Source of the DNA: Desulfobacteraceae bacterium
GTDB taxonomy: Bacteria; Desulfobacterota; Desulfobacteria; Desulfobacterales; JAABSP01
Assembly: GCA_011390345.1 (NCBI GenBank)
Contig: JAABSP010000009.1
Coordinates: 22,651 to 86,650, forward strand
Length of the DNA stretch: 64,000 nt
Direction: 5' to 3'
Shown: positions 1 through 8,939 of the stretch, piece by piece
Layout: every line of letters starts with the position of its first letter
Numbering within the stretch: the first letter of the stretch is position 1
The notes under the pieces: generated by a model
Told to the model about the DNA's origin: nothing
Seen by the model: only the letters and a program-made list of their open reading frames with translations
The model's database searches: none
Position numbers and translations under genes: made by a program

Positions 1-1
1 C

Positions 2-40
2 AAATCCGAAGAGATCAACCTGCTGGAAAGCACAAGCTGA
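2..40 (+). CDS. C-terminal tail of an upstream gene (partial)
   Basis: The frame from base 2 reads KSEEINLLESTS and then TGA, 8 bases before the chemoreceptor start. Only 12 residues are visible. The tail resembles the end of some CheW proteins, and the downstream chemotaxis operon has no cheW of its own, so a CheW identity is plausible. This is inference from a very short segment and the context; the gene cannot be identified from the window alone. Confidence 0.35.
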   Translation, partial: KSEEINLLESTS

Positions 41-48
41 CAGGAGCG

Positions 49-1731
49 ATGAACCTTATGGAAGAGCGTACGGCAAAAGGGATGAAACTGCGGTTCTTTA
101 CACCGATTCTGGTGCTGGTGGGCATTATTCTCGTCTGCACCTTCTACTATGCATACTGGAAATCGAAGACCGAGATCATCGATCTCGGCGGGACCATGTT
201 CAAAAACATCAACAGCAATATGATCGGCTTCATGGATGCCATGAACGAAGAGGTCAAGGCCGGAAATCTGACCCTGGAGCAGGCGCAGGAGACCGTGAAG
301 ACCTATGTGCTGGGTCCAATCCGAGAGAACGGGGTCCGGGATATAGCTGGAAGTCGGATGTCCATGAACAGCAAGACCTTTGCCTGGGCAGTGAAAACCC
401 AGGGGGACGAGCGGGGGGTGCTGGCCATGCATCCCTCTCTAGAGGGGAAAAACGCCTGGAACATTAAGACCCAAGGGAAATATACAATTCAGGATACCTG
501 GGCAAACCGGCAGATTGCCGACAGGATCGTCGAGGATGTCTGGCAGAATCCGGGCAAGCCTGTGGAAACATTTTTGGCCTACCAGTCCTACTTCGCGCCC
601 TGGGACTGGATGGTGGGCGTCGGCGGCAGCAAGGAAGATCTTCATGCGGATCGACTCCAGGAGATTCAGATCCTTTTTATCGTCATCGGAGTCCTCTTTG
701 TCATCGGCGGAGGACTTTTCCTTATCTATGTCAACCGCCTGCGCGGCACCTTGGGCGGAAGCATCCGGATGCTCACCGAGAGCGCAGAGCAGATCATCGG
801 AGGTGCGCAGGAGGTGGCGGCCGCAAGCCAGTCCCTGGCCGAAGATGCCTCAGAGCAGGCCTCGGTCATCCAGCAGACCTCCTCATCTTTGGAGGAGATG
901 TCTTCCATGACCCGCCAGAATGCGGACAATGCCAAGCAGGCCAATCATCTGATGAAGGCCGGCAAAACCTCGATCCAGAGCGCAAATGACTCCATGAACC
1001 AGTTGACAGCATCCATGGACGACATTGTCAAATCGAGCGAGGAGACCTTCAAGATCATCAAGACCATCGACGAGATCGCGTTTCAGACCAATCTGCTGGC
1101 CTTGAATGCTGCGGTGGAGGCGGCCCGGGCCGGGGAGGCCGGGGCCGGATTTGCGGTGGTGGCCGACGAGGTCAGAAACCTCGCGATGCGGGCCGGAGAC
1201 GCGGCCCGGAACACGGCCGGCCTCATCGAGATCACGGTGAAGAAGATCAAGGACGGCGGAGAACTGGTGGGGAAGACCAACTCGGTCTTTGCCGAGGTGA
1301 CGGAGAGTTCCGACAAGATCAGCGACCTCATCGGAGAGATCGCGGCCGCGTCCGATGAACAGGCCCAGGGGATCGAACAGGTCAATACCTCGGTGGCCGA
1401 GATGGACAAGGTGACTCAGAAGAATGCGGCCAACGCGCAGCAATCGGCATCCGCGTCCGAGCAGATGCATGCCCAGGCTGAAAAGATGAAGGATTTTGTG
1501 GAGGATCTGGTCCACCTGGTGGGCCAGAAGGAGAAGAAGCGAGCAACCAAAGCAGAGCCGTTCCGACCCCAACAAACCGCGCAAAAGCATCCTTCAAAAT
1601 CAAAACCAGCTCCCCCGCCCTATAAACCCAGGGAAGAAAATGCCCAAAAGAGAGCGCCGGCCCCGGCCCAAAGGGAGGTCTCTCCCAATGAGATCATCCC
1701 CCTGGATGATGATGATTTCAAGGATTTTTAA
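49..1731 (+). CDS. Methyl-accepting chemotaxis protein with Cache-type sensor domain
   Basis: Transmembrane chemoreceptor of 560 residues that would signal to CheA/CheW. TM1 is at about residues 15-35 and TM2 at about 206-228. The periplasmic segment between them looks like a single Cache (sCache_2) domain, with an SYFAPWDWMVGVG stretch near its end. The signalling domain carries the family hairpin tip ([21 protein letters not shown]). A Pro/Lys-rich linker follows and the protein ends in DFKDF, which fits the aromatic-x-x-aromatic pattern of CheR-tethering pentapeptides. AGGAG at 42-46 is only 2 bases from the ATG at 49 but 11 bases from an in-frame ATG at 58, so the start may be 58. The gene faces the minus-strand che operon. 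Confidence 0.93.
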   Translation: MNLMEERTAKGMKLRFFTPILVLVGIILVCTFYYAYWKSKTEIIDLGGTMFKNINSNMIGFMDAMNEEVKAGNLTLEQAQETVKTYVLGPIRENGVRDIAGSRMSMNSKTFAWAVKTQGDERGVLAMHPSLEGKNAWNIKTQGKYTIQDTWANRQIADRIVEDVWQNPGKPVETFLAYQSYFAPWDWMVGVGGSKEDLHADRLQEIQILFIVIGVLFVIGGGLFLIYVNRLRGTLGGSIRMLTESAEQIIGGAQEVAAASQSLAEDASEQASVIQQTSSSLEEMSSMTRQNADNAKQANHLMKAGKTSIQSANDSMNQLTASMDDIVKSSEETFKIIKTIDEIAFQTNLLALNAAVEAARAGEAGAGFAVVADEVRNLAMRAGDAARNTAGLIEITVKKIKDGGELVGKTNSVFAEVTESSDKISDLIGEIAAASDEQAQGIEQVNTSVAEMDKVTQKNAANAQQSASASEQMHAQAEKMKDFVEDLVHLVGQKEKKRATKAEPFRPQQTAQKHPSKSKPAPPPYKPREENAQKRAPAPAQREVSPNEIIPLDDDDFKDF

Positions 1732-1810
1732 AAAGGAAAACGGCCGGAAAAAAGGATTGATTTTCTTATGCCCCAAAAGGCATCTGACGTAAATCAGGAC
1801 AGGCTTAGGG

Positions 1811-3435
<1,625 letters not shown>

Positions 3436-3810
3436 TTACAGGTTCATGAGCGTTTTGATGGTATCCCGGATCGCTTCGGGCGTAAAGGGTTTGTGTATGA
3501 ATGCCGCGCCCTTTTCTTGCAGACGTTTCAGCCGGGCTTCGCTTCCCTCGGTGGAGATGACCACAATGGGGAGATCGGAGAATCCCGGGTCCGAGCGCAT
3601 GCGGTCGATCATCTCCTCGCCGTTCATCACCGGCATGTTGATATCCACCACCACCAGATCCACCCAGTTCTCGCCGAGGATATCAAGCCCTTCCTGGCCG
3701 TTGCCGGCCTGAAGCACCTCGCCGATCTCCAGACCGCTCATGCGCATCGACTTGAGGATCATCGCCCGCATTACCGCACTGTCATCTACAATAAGGACAT
3801 TGATTGCCAT
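3436..3810 (-). CDS. cheY: Single-domain response regulator, CheY-like (cheY2)
   Basis: 124-residue receiver with no output domain. Acidic pocket D9/D10, phospho-acceptor D56 (VVVDINMP) and the conserved Lys in FIHKPF are present. It would carry the CheA phosphoryl signal, probably to the flagellar switch. The frame can extend to a GTG at 3828, but the ATG at 3810 with AGAGG 8 bases upstream gives the normal N-terminus. It is closely similar to the receiver at 4879-5253 (both share DDSAVMRAM and VISTEGSE), indicating duplication within the operon. It lies between cheD2 and cheB. Confidence 0.94.
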   Translation of the reverse strand: MAINVLIVDDSAVMRAMILKSMRMSGLEIGEVLQAGNGQEGLDILGENWVDLVVVDINMPVMNGEEMIDRMRSDPGFSDLPIVVISTEGSEARLKRLQEKGAAFIHKPFTPEAIRDTIKTLMNL

Positions 3811-3860
3811 CGAATAACCTCTTATCACCCTTCATATTTTGTAAGATATCGGTAAAAAAA

Positions 3861-4313
3861 TCAGCTCGTAATCTTGATCTCGCCTGTGGAGATATCGAAT
3901 TGCACTGTTCGATTGGTCGAGCCGCCGATATCCTCGAATTCGAGAAGAATATTATTTTTCCAGAGAATCTTTTTCAGCACCGCGTAGTTTTTCTCCCCGA
4001 TCTTGAACATCTCGTTATCGCCTTCGGGCCGGGAGCAGCCGGTAGCCTTGACGATCAGTCTCGATTTCTCGCCGCCCTGATTGTAGACTTCTTCCAGCAG
4101 CTTCGGAACCCCCGTGTCGACAAAGATGCAGGGGTTGGCTTCCGCCTTTTTCGGATCGGATTTGGACAGGGGCAGCATGGCGTGCAGCAGCCCGCCGATC
4201 TTTGCCACCGGATCATAGGCCACAAGCCCCAGACTGGTTCCCAGGGCATAGGTTACGATGGTATCCCCCTCTTTTCCAACCTTCAAATTTCCAACTAAAA
4301 CAATATGTTTCAT
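3861..4313 (-). CDS. cheD: CheD-family protein with catalytic Cys replaced by Ser (CheD2)
   Basis: Close paralog of the CheD at 7625-8098, with the same length and ends: both share the YDPV-I--GGLLHAMLPLS pattern and end in a similar FD-STG-I segment. T21 and H44 of the catalytic triad are retained, but position 27 is Ser (codon AGT, in LGTSLGL) where the active paralog has Cys. A Cys-to-Ser change should abolish or cripple deamidation while preserving the fold. It sits between cheX and a cheY, so a role as a binding partner or competitor in the CheD-CheX-CheY circuit is a reasonable inference. AGGGA precedes the ATG at short spacing. Confidence 0.93.
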   Translation of the reverse strand: MKHIVLVGNLKVGKEGDTIVTYALGTSLGLVAYDPVAKIGGLLHAMLPLSKSDPKKAEANPCIFVDTGVPKLLEEVYNQGGEKSRLIVKATGCSRPEGDNEMFKIGEKNYAVLKKILWKNNILLEFEDIGGSTNRTVQFDISTGEIKITS

Positions 4314-4387
4314 GGATCCCTTCTACTCCGACAGAAAATTGATGAAGCGCTCCTTCCTGCAGGCAGGCGCCGGCCCGGGCCATCGAT

Positions 4388-4882
4388 CTATTCGCCGTCC
4401 GATTCAGCCATCCCGTCCGGAGGGATCTCGCCGTCCGTAAAGAATATAAGATCGCATGCACCCTCTTCAATGGAAAGCCGTGTGACGGCAAGGGGAGGTC
4501 TTTCCTGTTTCTCTGCTTCGATCTCATCCGAGGAGACGATCTGGGGAGCATTGACATTGAAGATGATCCGCTTTCCGGATAGCCGGGGCAGAAGATTTCC
4601 GCAGATCACATTGATCAGCTCCTTCAAGGCATCCTGCTGCTGATCCTGGGTGGTCTCCTCGTCAATGCCGAGCATATTGCCGGCCAGTTCCGGCAGAATG
4701 TCCGGGGAGACCGCCAGAAAGAGGCGTCCCTCAAAGTCGCCGCCAAAGGTGACGCTGGCAATCATTGCGTCGGAATAGTTCATATCCCCCCGCTCCTCTT
4801 CTCTGAAGGAGAACATGAATGCAAGCCGCTCCAGCACATCCTCCGTCACCTGGTAGATCGTCTCCTTGATCTGATCTGTCAT
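4388..4882 (-). CDS. cheX: CheX-type chemotaxis phosphatase
   Basis: 164-residue protein of the CheC/CheX/FliY family, which dephosphorylates CheY-P. One ExxN catalytic motif is visible (E88-L-I-N91, in LKELINVICGN), as expected for CheX, which has a single such helix. The strand GGDFEGRLFLAVSP typical of the family precedes it. An upstream extension to 4981 is possible, but the ATG at 4882 has GGAGGAAAT at proper spacing and overlaps the stop of the preceding cheY in an ATGA, so I chose it. CheX next to cheY and cheD mirrors the known functional partnership. Confidence 0.88.
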   Translation of the reverse strand: MTDQIKETIYQVTEDVLERLAFMFSFREEERGDMNYSDAMIASVTFGGDFEGRLFLAVSPDILPELAGNMLGIDEETTQDQQQDALKELINVICGNLLPRLSGKRIIFNVNAPQIVSSDEIEAEKQERPPLAVTRLSIEEGACDLIFFTDGEIPPDGMAESDGE

Positions 4883-5253
4883 GATTTCCTCCCCATGATC
4901 TTTTGTATGGTATCCCGTATCTTTTCCGGTGAAAAGGGCTTTTGTATAAACGCGGCCCCCATCTCTTCCAGTTGCTCCCATCGGGTCTCGCTGCCCTCTG
5001 TGGAGATGACCAGAATCGGTATCGAAGCGGTCTCATCCGCTGCCTTCATCCGGCGGATCATCTCCACGCCATCCATAACCGGCATATTGATGTCTGCCAC
5101 CACCAGGTCCACCGGATGCGAGGACAACTGCGCAAGCCCCTGCTGCCCGTTTTCAGCCTCAAATACATCCCCGATCTCTAAGCCCGTCATGCGAAATGAT
5201 TTCAACACCATAGCCCGCATAACCGCACTGTCGTCGACGATAAGAATGTCCAT
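4879..5253 (-). CDS. cheY: Single-domain response regulator, CheY-like (cheY1)
   Basis: 124-residue receiver with D6/D7, phospho-acceptor D54 (VVADINMP) and Lys in FIQKPF; no output domain. It is translationally coupled to cheX by a 4-base ATGA overlap, so it is the likely direct substrate of that phosphatase. AAGAGGT lies about 10 bases upstream of the ATG. It is a paralog of the receiver at 3436-3810; one of the two may drive the motor and the other act as a phosphate sink (inference). Confidence 0.94.
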   Translation of the reverse strand: MDILIVDDSAVMRAMVLKSFRMTGLEIGDVFEAENGQQGLAQLSSHPVDLVVADINMPVMDGVEMIRRMKAADETASIPILVISTEGSETRWEQLEEMGAAFIQKPFSPEKIRDTIQKIMGRKS

Positions 5254-5292
5254 GCGATTAAAGACCTCTTTTCCTATATGAACAAAAAAAGT

Positions 5293-6138
5293 TTACAGTG
5301 ACGCCCTTAAGAGTTCGGGCAGATCCTTGATCCATTGTAGCGTATGGCTTGCCACCAGTTCAAGATGTCTTGTTGTCACCTTCAGCCGTTCCAGGGCCGC
5401 GGGAGAACTTTTATACTGCAATCCCTCCTGCCCCACACCGATGCCGATGCTCAGGCAGAGGACATTGGCCACATGAAGGATATCCGCGACCGGGCTTCCC
5501 GGCTCGGCCGCATCCGGATCATGGCTCCAGCGGACAGCCCGCAGGATCTCTCCGGAAAAGCCCCAGCAGCGCAGCATATGCTCTCCCAGTTGCGTCTGGT
5601 CCACCCCCAGCACCCGCCGCTCCGCGATTTCAAAAGAGAGGCCGTTTTGGGTCATGCTCTGGATCTTTTCCAGATACCTCTCCACATAATCTCCCAGCAC
5701 CAGCTTTCCCACATCATGGAGAAGCCCGGCCATAAATTCGATCTCATGCTCTTTCCGGCCCGCGATCTTCCCGATCTCCTCCGCGGCCACCGCCACACCC
5801 ATGGCATGGAACCAAAGCTCCCCGGCTTCCAGATGATAGCCGGAGACGGGCCGGTTCATCAGCTTCCGCAGGGATGCGGCCAGGCAGACCTCAAAAAAAG
5901 TACGCGGACCCAGTCGTTTTTCAGCCTCGGCCAACGAGTTGATGCCCTTCTCCCGGTTGAAATAGCCCCAGTTGGAAAGCCCTAAAATCCCCTGGACAAG
6001 CTCCGGATCGGCCATTCTCTCCACTGCACCGGCATCGATGGTTTCAGGGGAGAGCGGGAGTGGAAGGGACTTCAATCTGCTGCTGCAGAACCGCTCGGCC
6101 TCGAGTTTGATCTCTTCCCAACGATTGTTCTTCTTCAT
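5293..6138 (-). CDS. HDOD domain protein
   Basis: 281-residue protein dominated by an HDOD domain, the non-hydrolytic HD-related fold common in signalling operons. Visible markers are the N-terminal LPLPLSPETID segment, ILGLSN, and a retained HD pair in GLLHDVGK followed by ELVASHTLQW near the end. The reading frame extends upstream to 6246, but the ATG at 6138, one base after the stop of the preceding chemoreceptor and with GGAG upstream, is the convincing start. The family is linked to regulation of motility and second messengers, but no enzymatic activity can be assigned here. Confidence 0.85.
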   Translation of the reverse strand: MKKNNRWEEIKLEAERFCSSRLKSLPLPLSPETIDAGAVERMADPELVQGILGLSNWGYFNREKGINSLAEAEKRLGPRTFFEVCLAASLRKLMNRPVSGYHLEAGELWFHAMGVAVAAEEIGKIAGRKEHEIEFMAGLLHDVGKLVLGDYVERYLEKIQSMTQNGLSFEIAERRVLGVDQTQLGEHMLRCWGFSGEILRAVRWSHDPDAAEPGSPVADILHVANVLCLSIGIGVGQEGLQYKSSPAALERLKVTTRHLELVASHTLQWIKDLPELLRASL

Positions 6139-6139
6139 T

Positions 6140-7612
6140 TCAATCTCCGGATCCGGTTCCCGGCAGGGCGCGGACGGATCGTTTCTCCCGCTCCTTCCTG
6201 GTATGACCATCGGCCGGGAGAAGCGGTTTTCGGTTCCAGTCATCATCTACTGCAGGGGTACCGGAGCCTTCCCCTCTATTGCCGCCGCGAATGAGACTAG
6301 TCAGCATGGATACATGGGACTTCATGTTCCCCAACTGTCCGTTGATCTCCTCCAGAGCCCCGGCCACCTCCTCGGTGCTGGCCATGTTGTCCTGAGTGAC
6401 CTGATCGATCTGGGTCATGGCCTGACTCACCTGGTTGATCCCCTGGGTCTGCTCTTCGGATGCCGCGGTGATTTCATTCAAGAGGGACTCCACCTTTGCC
6501 GACCCCTCACGAACATTCTCAAAGGCCTCGTTGGCCTTGAAGACAAGGGTTCTGCCGCTTTTGATCCCCTCGATGGAGGTCTCGATAAGGCCCGTGGTAT
6601 TCTTTGCGGCCTGGCTCGACCGCATGGCCAGGTTCCGCACCTCATCGGCCACGACCGCAAAACCGGCTCCCACCTCCCCGGCCCGGGCCGCCTCGACCGC
6701 GGCGTTCAGGGCCAGCAGATTCGTCTGGAATGCGATCTCCTCGATAGTTTTGATGACCTTCCGGCTCTCCTCACCGGTATTGGAGATGCTCTCCATGGAG
6801 CGGGTCAGTTCCACCATCGATGCGGCAGCATCCTCTACCACCTTTGCAGTCTCTGTCATCAGATCGTTTGCATGGCGAAGATTTTGAGCATTCTGCCGGA
6901 TCATCGAGGACATCTGCTCGAGTGAGGAGGAGGTCTCCTGCACCGCTGCGGCCTGTTGAGAGGCCCCCTCGGCAAGCTCCCGGCTGGTGACGGAAACCCG
7001 GCCCACCGCATCGTTTACATCATCTCCGACAGCATCGAGCCCCCGGGAGACGGCCGCGATGGGACGAACGATAAACCAGTGGACTATCAGCAGAAAGAGG
7101 GCCACCAGCAGAACGCTCATCAGTACCACTTTGACGGCCATAAAGAGCATAAGATCATTCAGCTTCTCATTCATAAACCGTTCGGTAAAGAGGGTCTCCA
7201 CCGATCCGATGATCTTGTCTCCGTATTCCACCGATCTTTTCATGGAGACGTAATCCCCCGAGATCTCCTGTTTGGACCGCAGCAGATCTTCCCACCCCTC
7301 GCCCCGATGCATGGTGGCAAAAATGGTCTTTCCGTCCGATTCCCGGACCACCACTCCGAAAAGGGTCTTTTCGATCATCTCCTGTTCGATGAGTTTGTGG
7401 ATCTGGTTTTCATCCAGAAACCAGAGAGGCTTCTCCAGTCCGTTGGCCAGGCGTTGGGTAATGGGCTTGACTGTCCCCTGAAAATTGGCCCGGAGCTGCC
7501 GTTTTTCCCGATTGTAATCGATGAGATTGGAGAGTGCAGATACGGTAATCGCTATGATCACCATGATCAGCGAGAGCTTTCCCATCTTCTTTCCTACCGT
7601 CTCCTGGCGCAT
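6140..7612 (-). CDS. Methyl-accepting chemotaxis protein within the che operon
   Basis: 490-residue chemoreceptor. TM1 is at about residues 12-30 and TM2 at about 160-180, with a small (about 125-residue) periplasmic sensor domain containing [10 protein letters not shown], then a linker/HAMP-like segment and the conserved signalling tip ([21 protein letters not shown]). Unlike the plus-strand receptor it ends in a basic tail without a CheR-type pentapeptide. AAGGAG precedes the ATG. It lies directly after cheD1, a likely modifier of it. Residues around the tip are nearly identical to the receptor at 49-1731, so both probably join the same array. Confidence 0.94.
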   Translation of the reverse strand: MRQETVGKKMGKLSLIMVIIAITVSALSNLIDYNREKRQLRANFQGTVKPITQRLANGLEKPLWFLDENQIHKLIEQEMIEKTLFGVVVRESDGKTIFATMHRGEGWEDLLRSKQEISGDYVSMKRSVEYGDKIIGSVETLFTERFMNEKLNDLMLFMAVKVVLMSVLLVALFLLIVHWFIVRPIAAVSRGLDAVGDDVNDAVGRVSVTSRELAEGASQQAAAVQETSSSLEQMSSMIRQNAQNLRHANDLMTETAKVVEDAAASMVELTRSMESISNTGEESRKVIKTIEEIAFQTNLLALNAAVEAARAGEVGAGFAVVADEVRNLAMRSSQAAKNTTGLIETSIEGIKSGRTLVFKANEAFENVREGSAKVESLLNEITAASEEQTQGINQVSQAMTQIDQVTQDNMASTEEVAGALEEINGQLGNMKSHVSMLTSLIRGGNRGEGSGTPAVDDDWNRKPLLPADGHTRKEREKRSVRALPGTGSGD

Positions 7613-7624
7613 TGCATCTCCTTG

Positions 7625-8098
7625 TCAGATCTCCCTTTTGACGCCGCCGCTGGAAATGATCGTCTGCCCTGTTGAAAGGTCGAAATGAACTGTTCGGCTC
7701 GCTGTTCCGCCGATTTCCTCGGCATCCAGCAGCACATTGTTTTTCCATAAGAGTTTTTTTAAAACCGTATGATTCCGTTCTCCGATTTTAAACATCTGAT
7801 CGTTGCCCAGAGGTCGGCCGCACCCCACAGCTTTTACCACCAGCCTCGATTTCTGAGCCCCCATATTGTAAAGGGACTTGAAGAGAAGCGGAACGCCTTT
7901 GTCCACGAACATGAATGGGTTATCCCGAGCCTTTTCCGGGTTGATGTTGGACAGGGGCAGCATGGCATGGAGCAGCCCCCCCACCCGGATAACCGGATCA
8001 TAGACCATCAGCCCCAGACAACTGCCCAGAGCATGGGTTACCAGCGTATCCTCCTTCTCGCCAACCTTCATATCCCCCACATAAACCACAAGTCTCAT
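7625..8098 (-). CDS. cheD: Chemoreceptor glutamine deamidase CheD (active-type, CheD1)
   Basis: 157 residues. The only one of the three CheD paralogs with an intact catalytic set: T21, C27 (codon TGT, in LGSCLGL) and H44 (LLHAMLP), matching Thermotoga CheD numbering exactly. It would deamidate receptor Gln residues to Glu and bind CheX. It sits between cheR and the operon chemoreceptor, with 25- and 12-base gaps. No strong ribosome-binding site precedes the ATG, so its translation may depend on coupling to cheR. Confidence 0.95.
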   Translation of the reverse strand: MRLVVYVGDMKVGEKEDTLVTHALGSCLGLMVYDPVIRVGGLLHAMLPLSNINPEKARDNPFMFVDKGVPLLFKSLYNMGAQKSRLVVKAVGCGRPLGNDQMFKIGERNHTVLKKLLWKNNVLLDAEEIGGTASRTVHFDLSTGQTIISSGGVKREI

Positions 8099-8123
8099 TT
8101 CAAACCGGTAATCTTTTCAGATA

Positions 8124-8939
8124 TCATTTTCGGTAAATGGCCGGACGGACATAATGAAACTTGTGCGTGATGGCCGAAAGCCCTTCGGAGTGTCCTACGA
8201 AGAGATAGCCGCCCGGTCCTATATACTCCCACAATCGATTGATCAAGCGCTGCTGTGTGGCTCTGTTGAAATAGATCATGACATTCCGGCAGAAGATCAC
8301 ATCAAAGGGCCCCTTCATCGGCCACGGGTCCATCAGATTTAGCCGGGCAAAGCGCACCATCGCGCGGATGTTTTTCTGCACCTCGTATACTTTTGGGCCG
8401 GGGCTGTTGACTCTCCAGAAGTACTTCTGGAGATAGGGGGGAGGGATCTCCTGAACCACATCCTGGGAATAGAGGCCGCTTTTGGCCCGATCTATCATCC
8501 TTGAAGAGATATCGGTTGCCAGGATCTTCACATCCTTCCGATCGATATCCCGGATGTTCTCCCGGAGGAGAATGGACAGAGAAAAAGGCTCCTCTCCTGA
8601 GGAACAGGCCGCGGTCCAGAAGCGCATCCGATGCCGATGGATATCCGGCAGGATCTGATCCCGCAGAAAGTCGAAATGGGCCGGTTCCCGGAAAAAGCTG
8701 GTCTTGTTGGTGGTGATCACATCCACCATCATCCCCAGCTCCGCGCCCCCCCTGTCGCTTTCAATGTATTTGATATAGGCGTCGAAGCTCTCCATGCCCA
8801 TGGCCCGCAGCCGTTTCATCAGCCGGGCCCGCACCAGAGCCTCCTTCCCCTCCTTTAGGTGGATGCCGCAGAGGTCATGGACCAGTTGGCTCACCTTCCG
8901 GAACTGCTTCTCCGTCAACTCAGCCAACAAAAGGCTCAT
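8124..8939 (-). CDS. cheR: Chemotaxis protein methyltransferase CheR
   Basis: 271-residue SAM-dependent methyltransferase that methylates chemoreceptor glutamates. The N-terminal helical domain is followed by the SAM-binding motif FWTAACSSGEEPFSLS and by DVIFCRNVMIYF, both family signatures. NKTSFFRE is also conserved. The frame extends to 9074, but the family N-terminus and a GAGGGG about 10 bases upstream favour the ATG at 8939, which gives a 20-base overlap with cheA. The CxSGEEPYS motif is intact, so it should be active. Confidence 0.96.
   Translation of the reverse strand: MSLLLAELTEKQFRKVSQLVHDLCGIHLKEGKEALVRARLMKRLRAMGMESFDAYIKYIESDRGGAELGMMVDVITTNKTSFFREPAHFDFLRDQILPDIHRHRMRFWTAACSSGEEPFSLSILLRENIRDIDRKDVKILATDISSRMIDRAKSGLYSQDVVQEIPPPYLQKYFWRVNSPGPKVYEVQKNIRAMVRFARLNLMDPWPMKGPFDVIFCRNVMIYFNRATQQRLINRLWEYIGPGGYLFVGHSEGLSAITHKFHYVRPAIYRK

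Noticed and set aside
883..1590. 235-codon minus-strand open frame within the chemoreceptor
   Set aside because: Antisense to the conserved signalling domain; Leu/Gly/Arg-rich product with no family.
1766..1783. Possible terminator after the plus-strand chemoreceptor (ATGCC...GGCAT)
   Set aside because: Only a 5-base stem without a T-tract; too weak to report.
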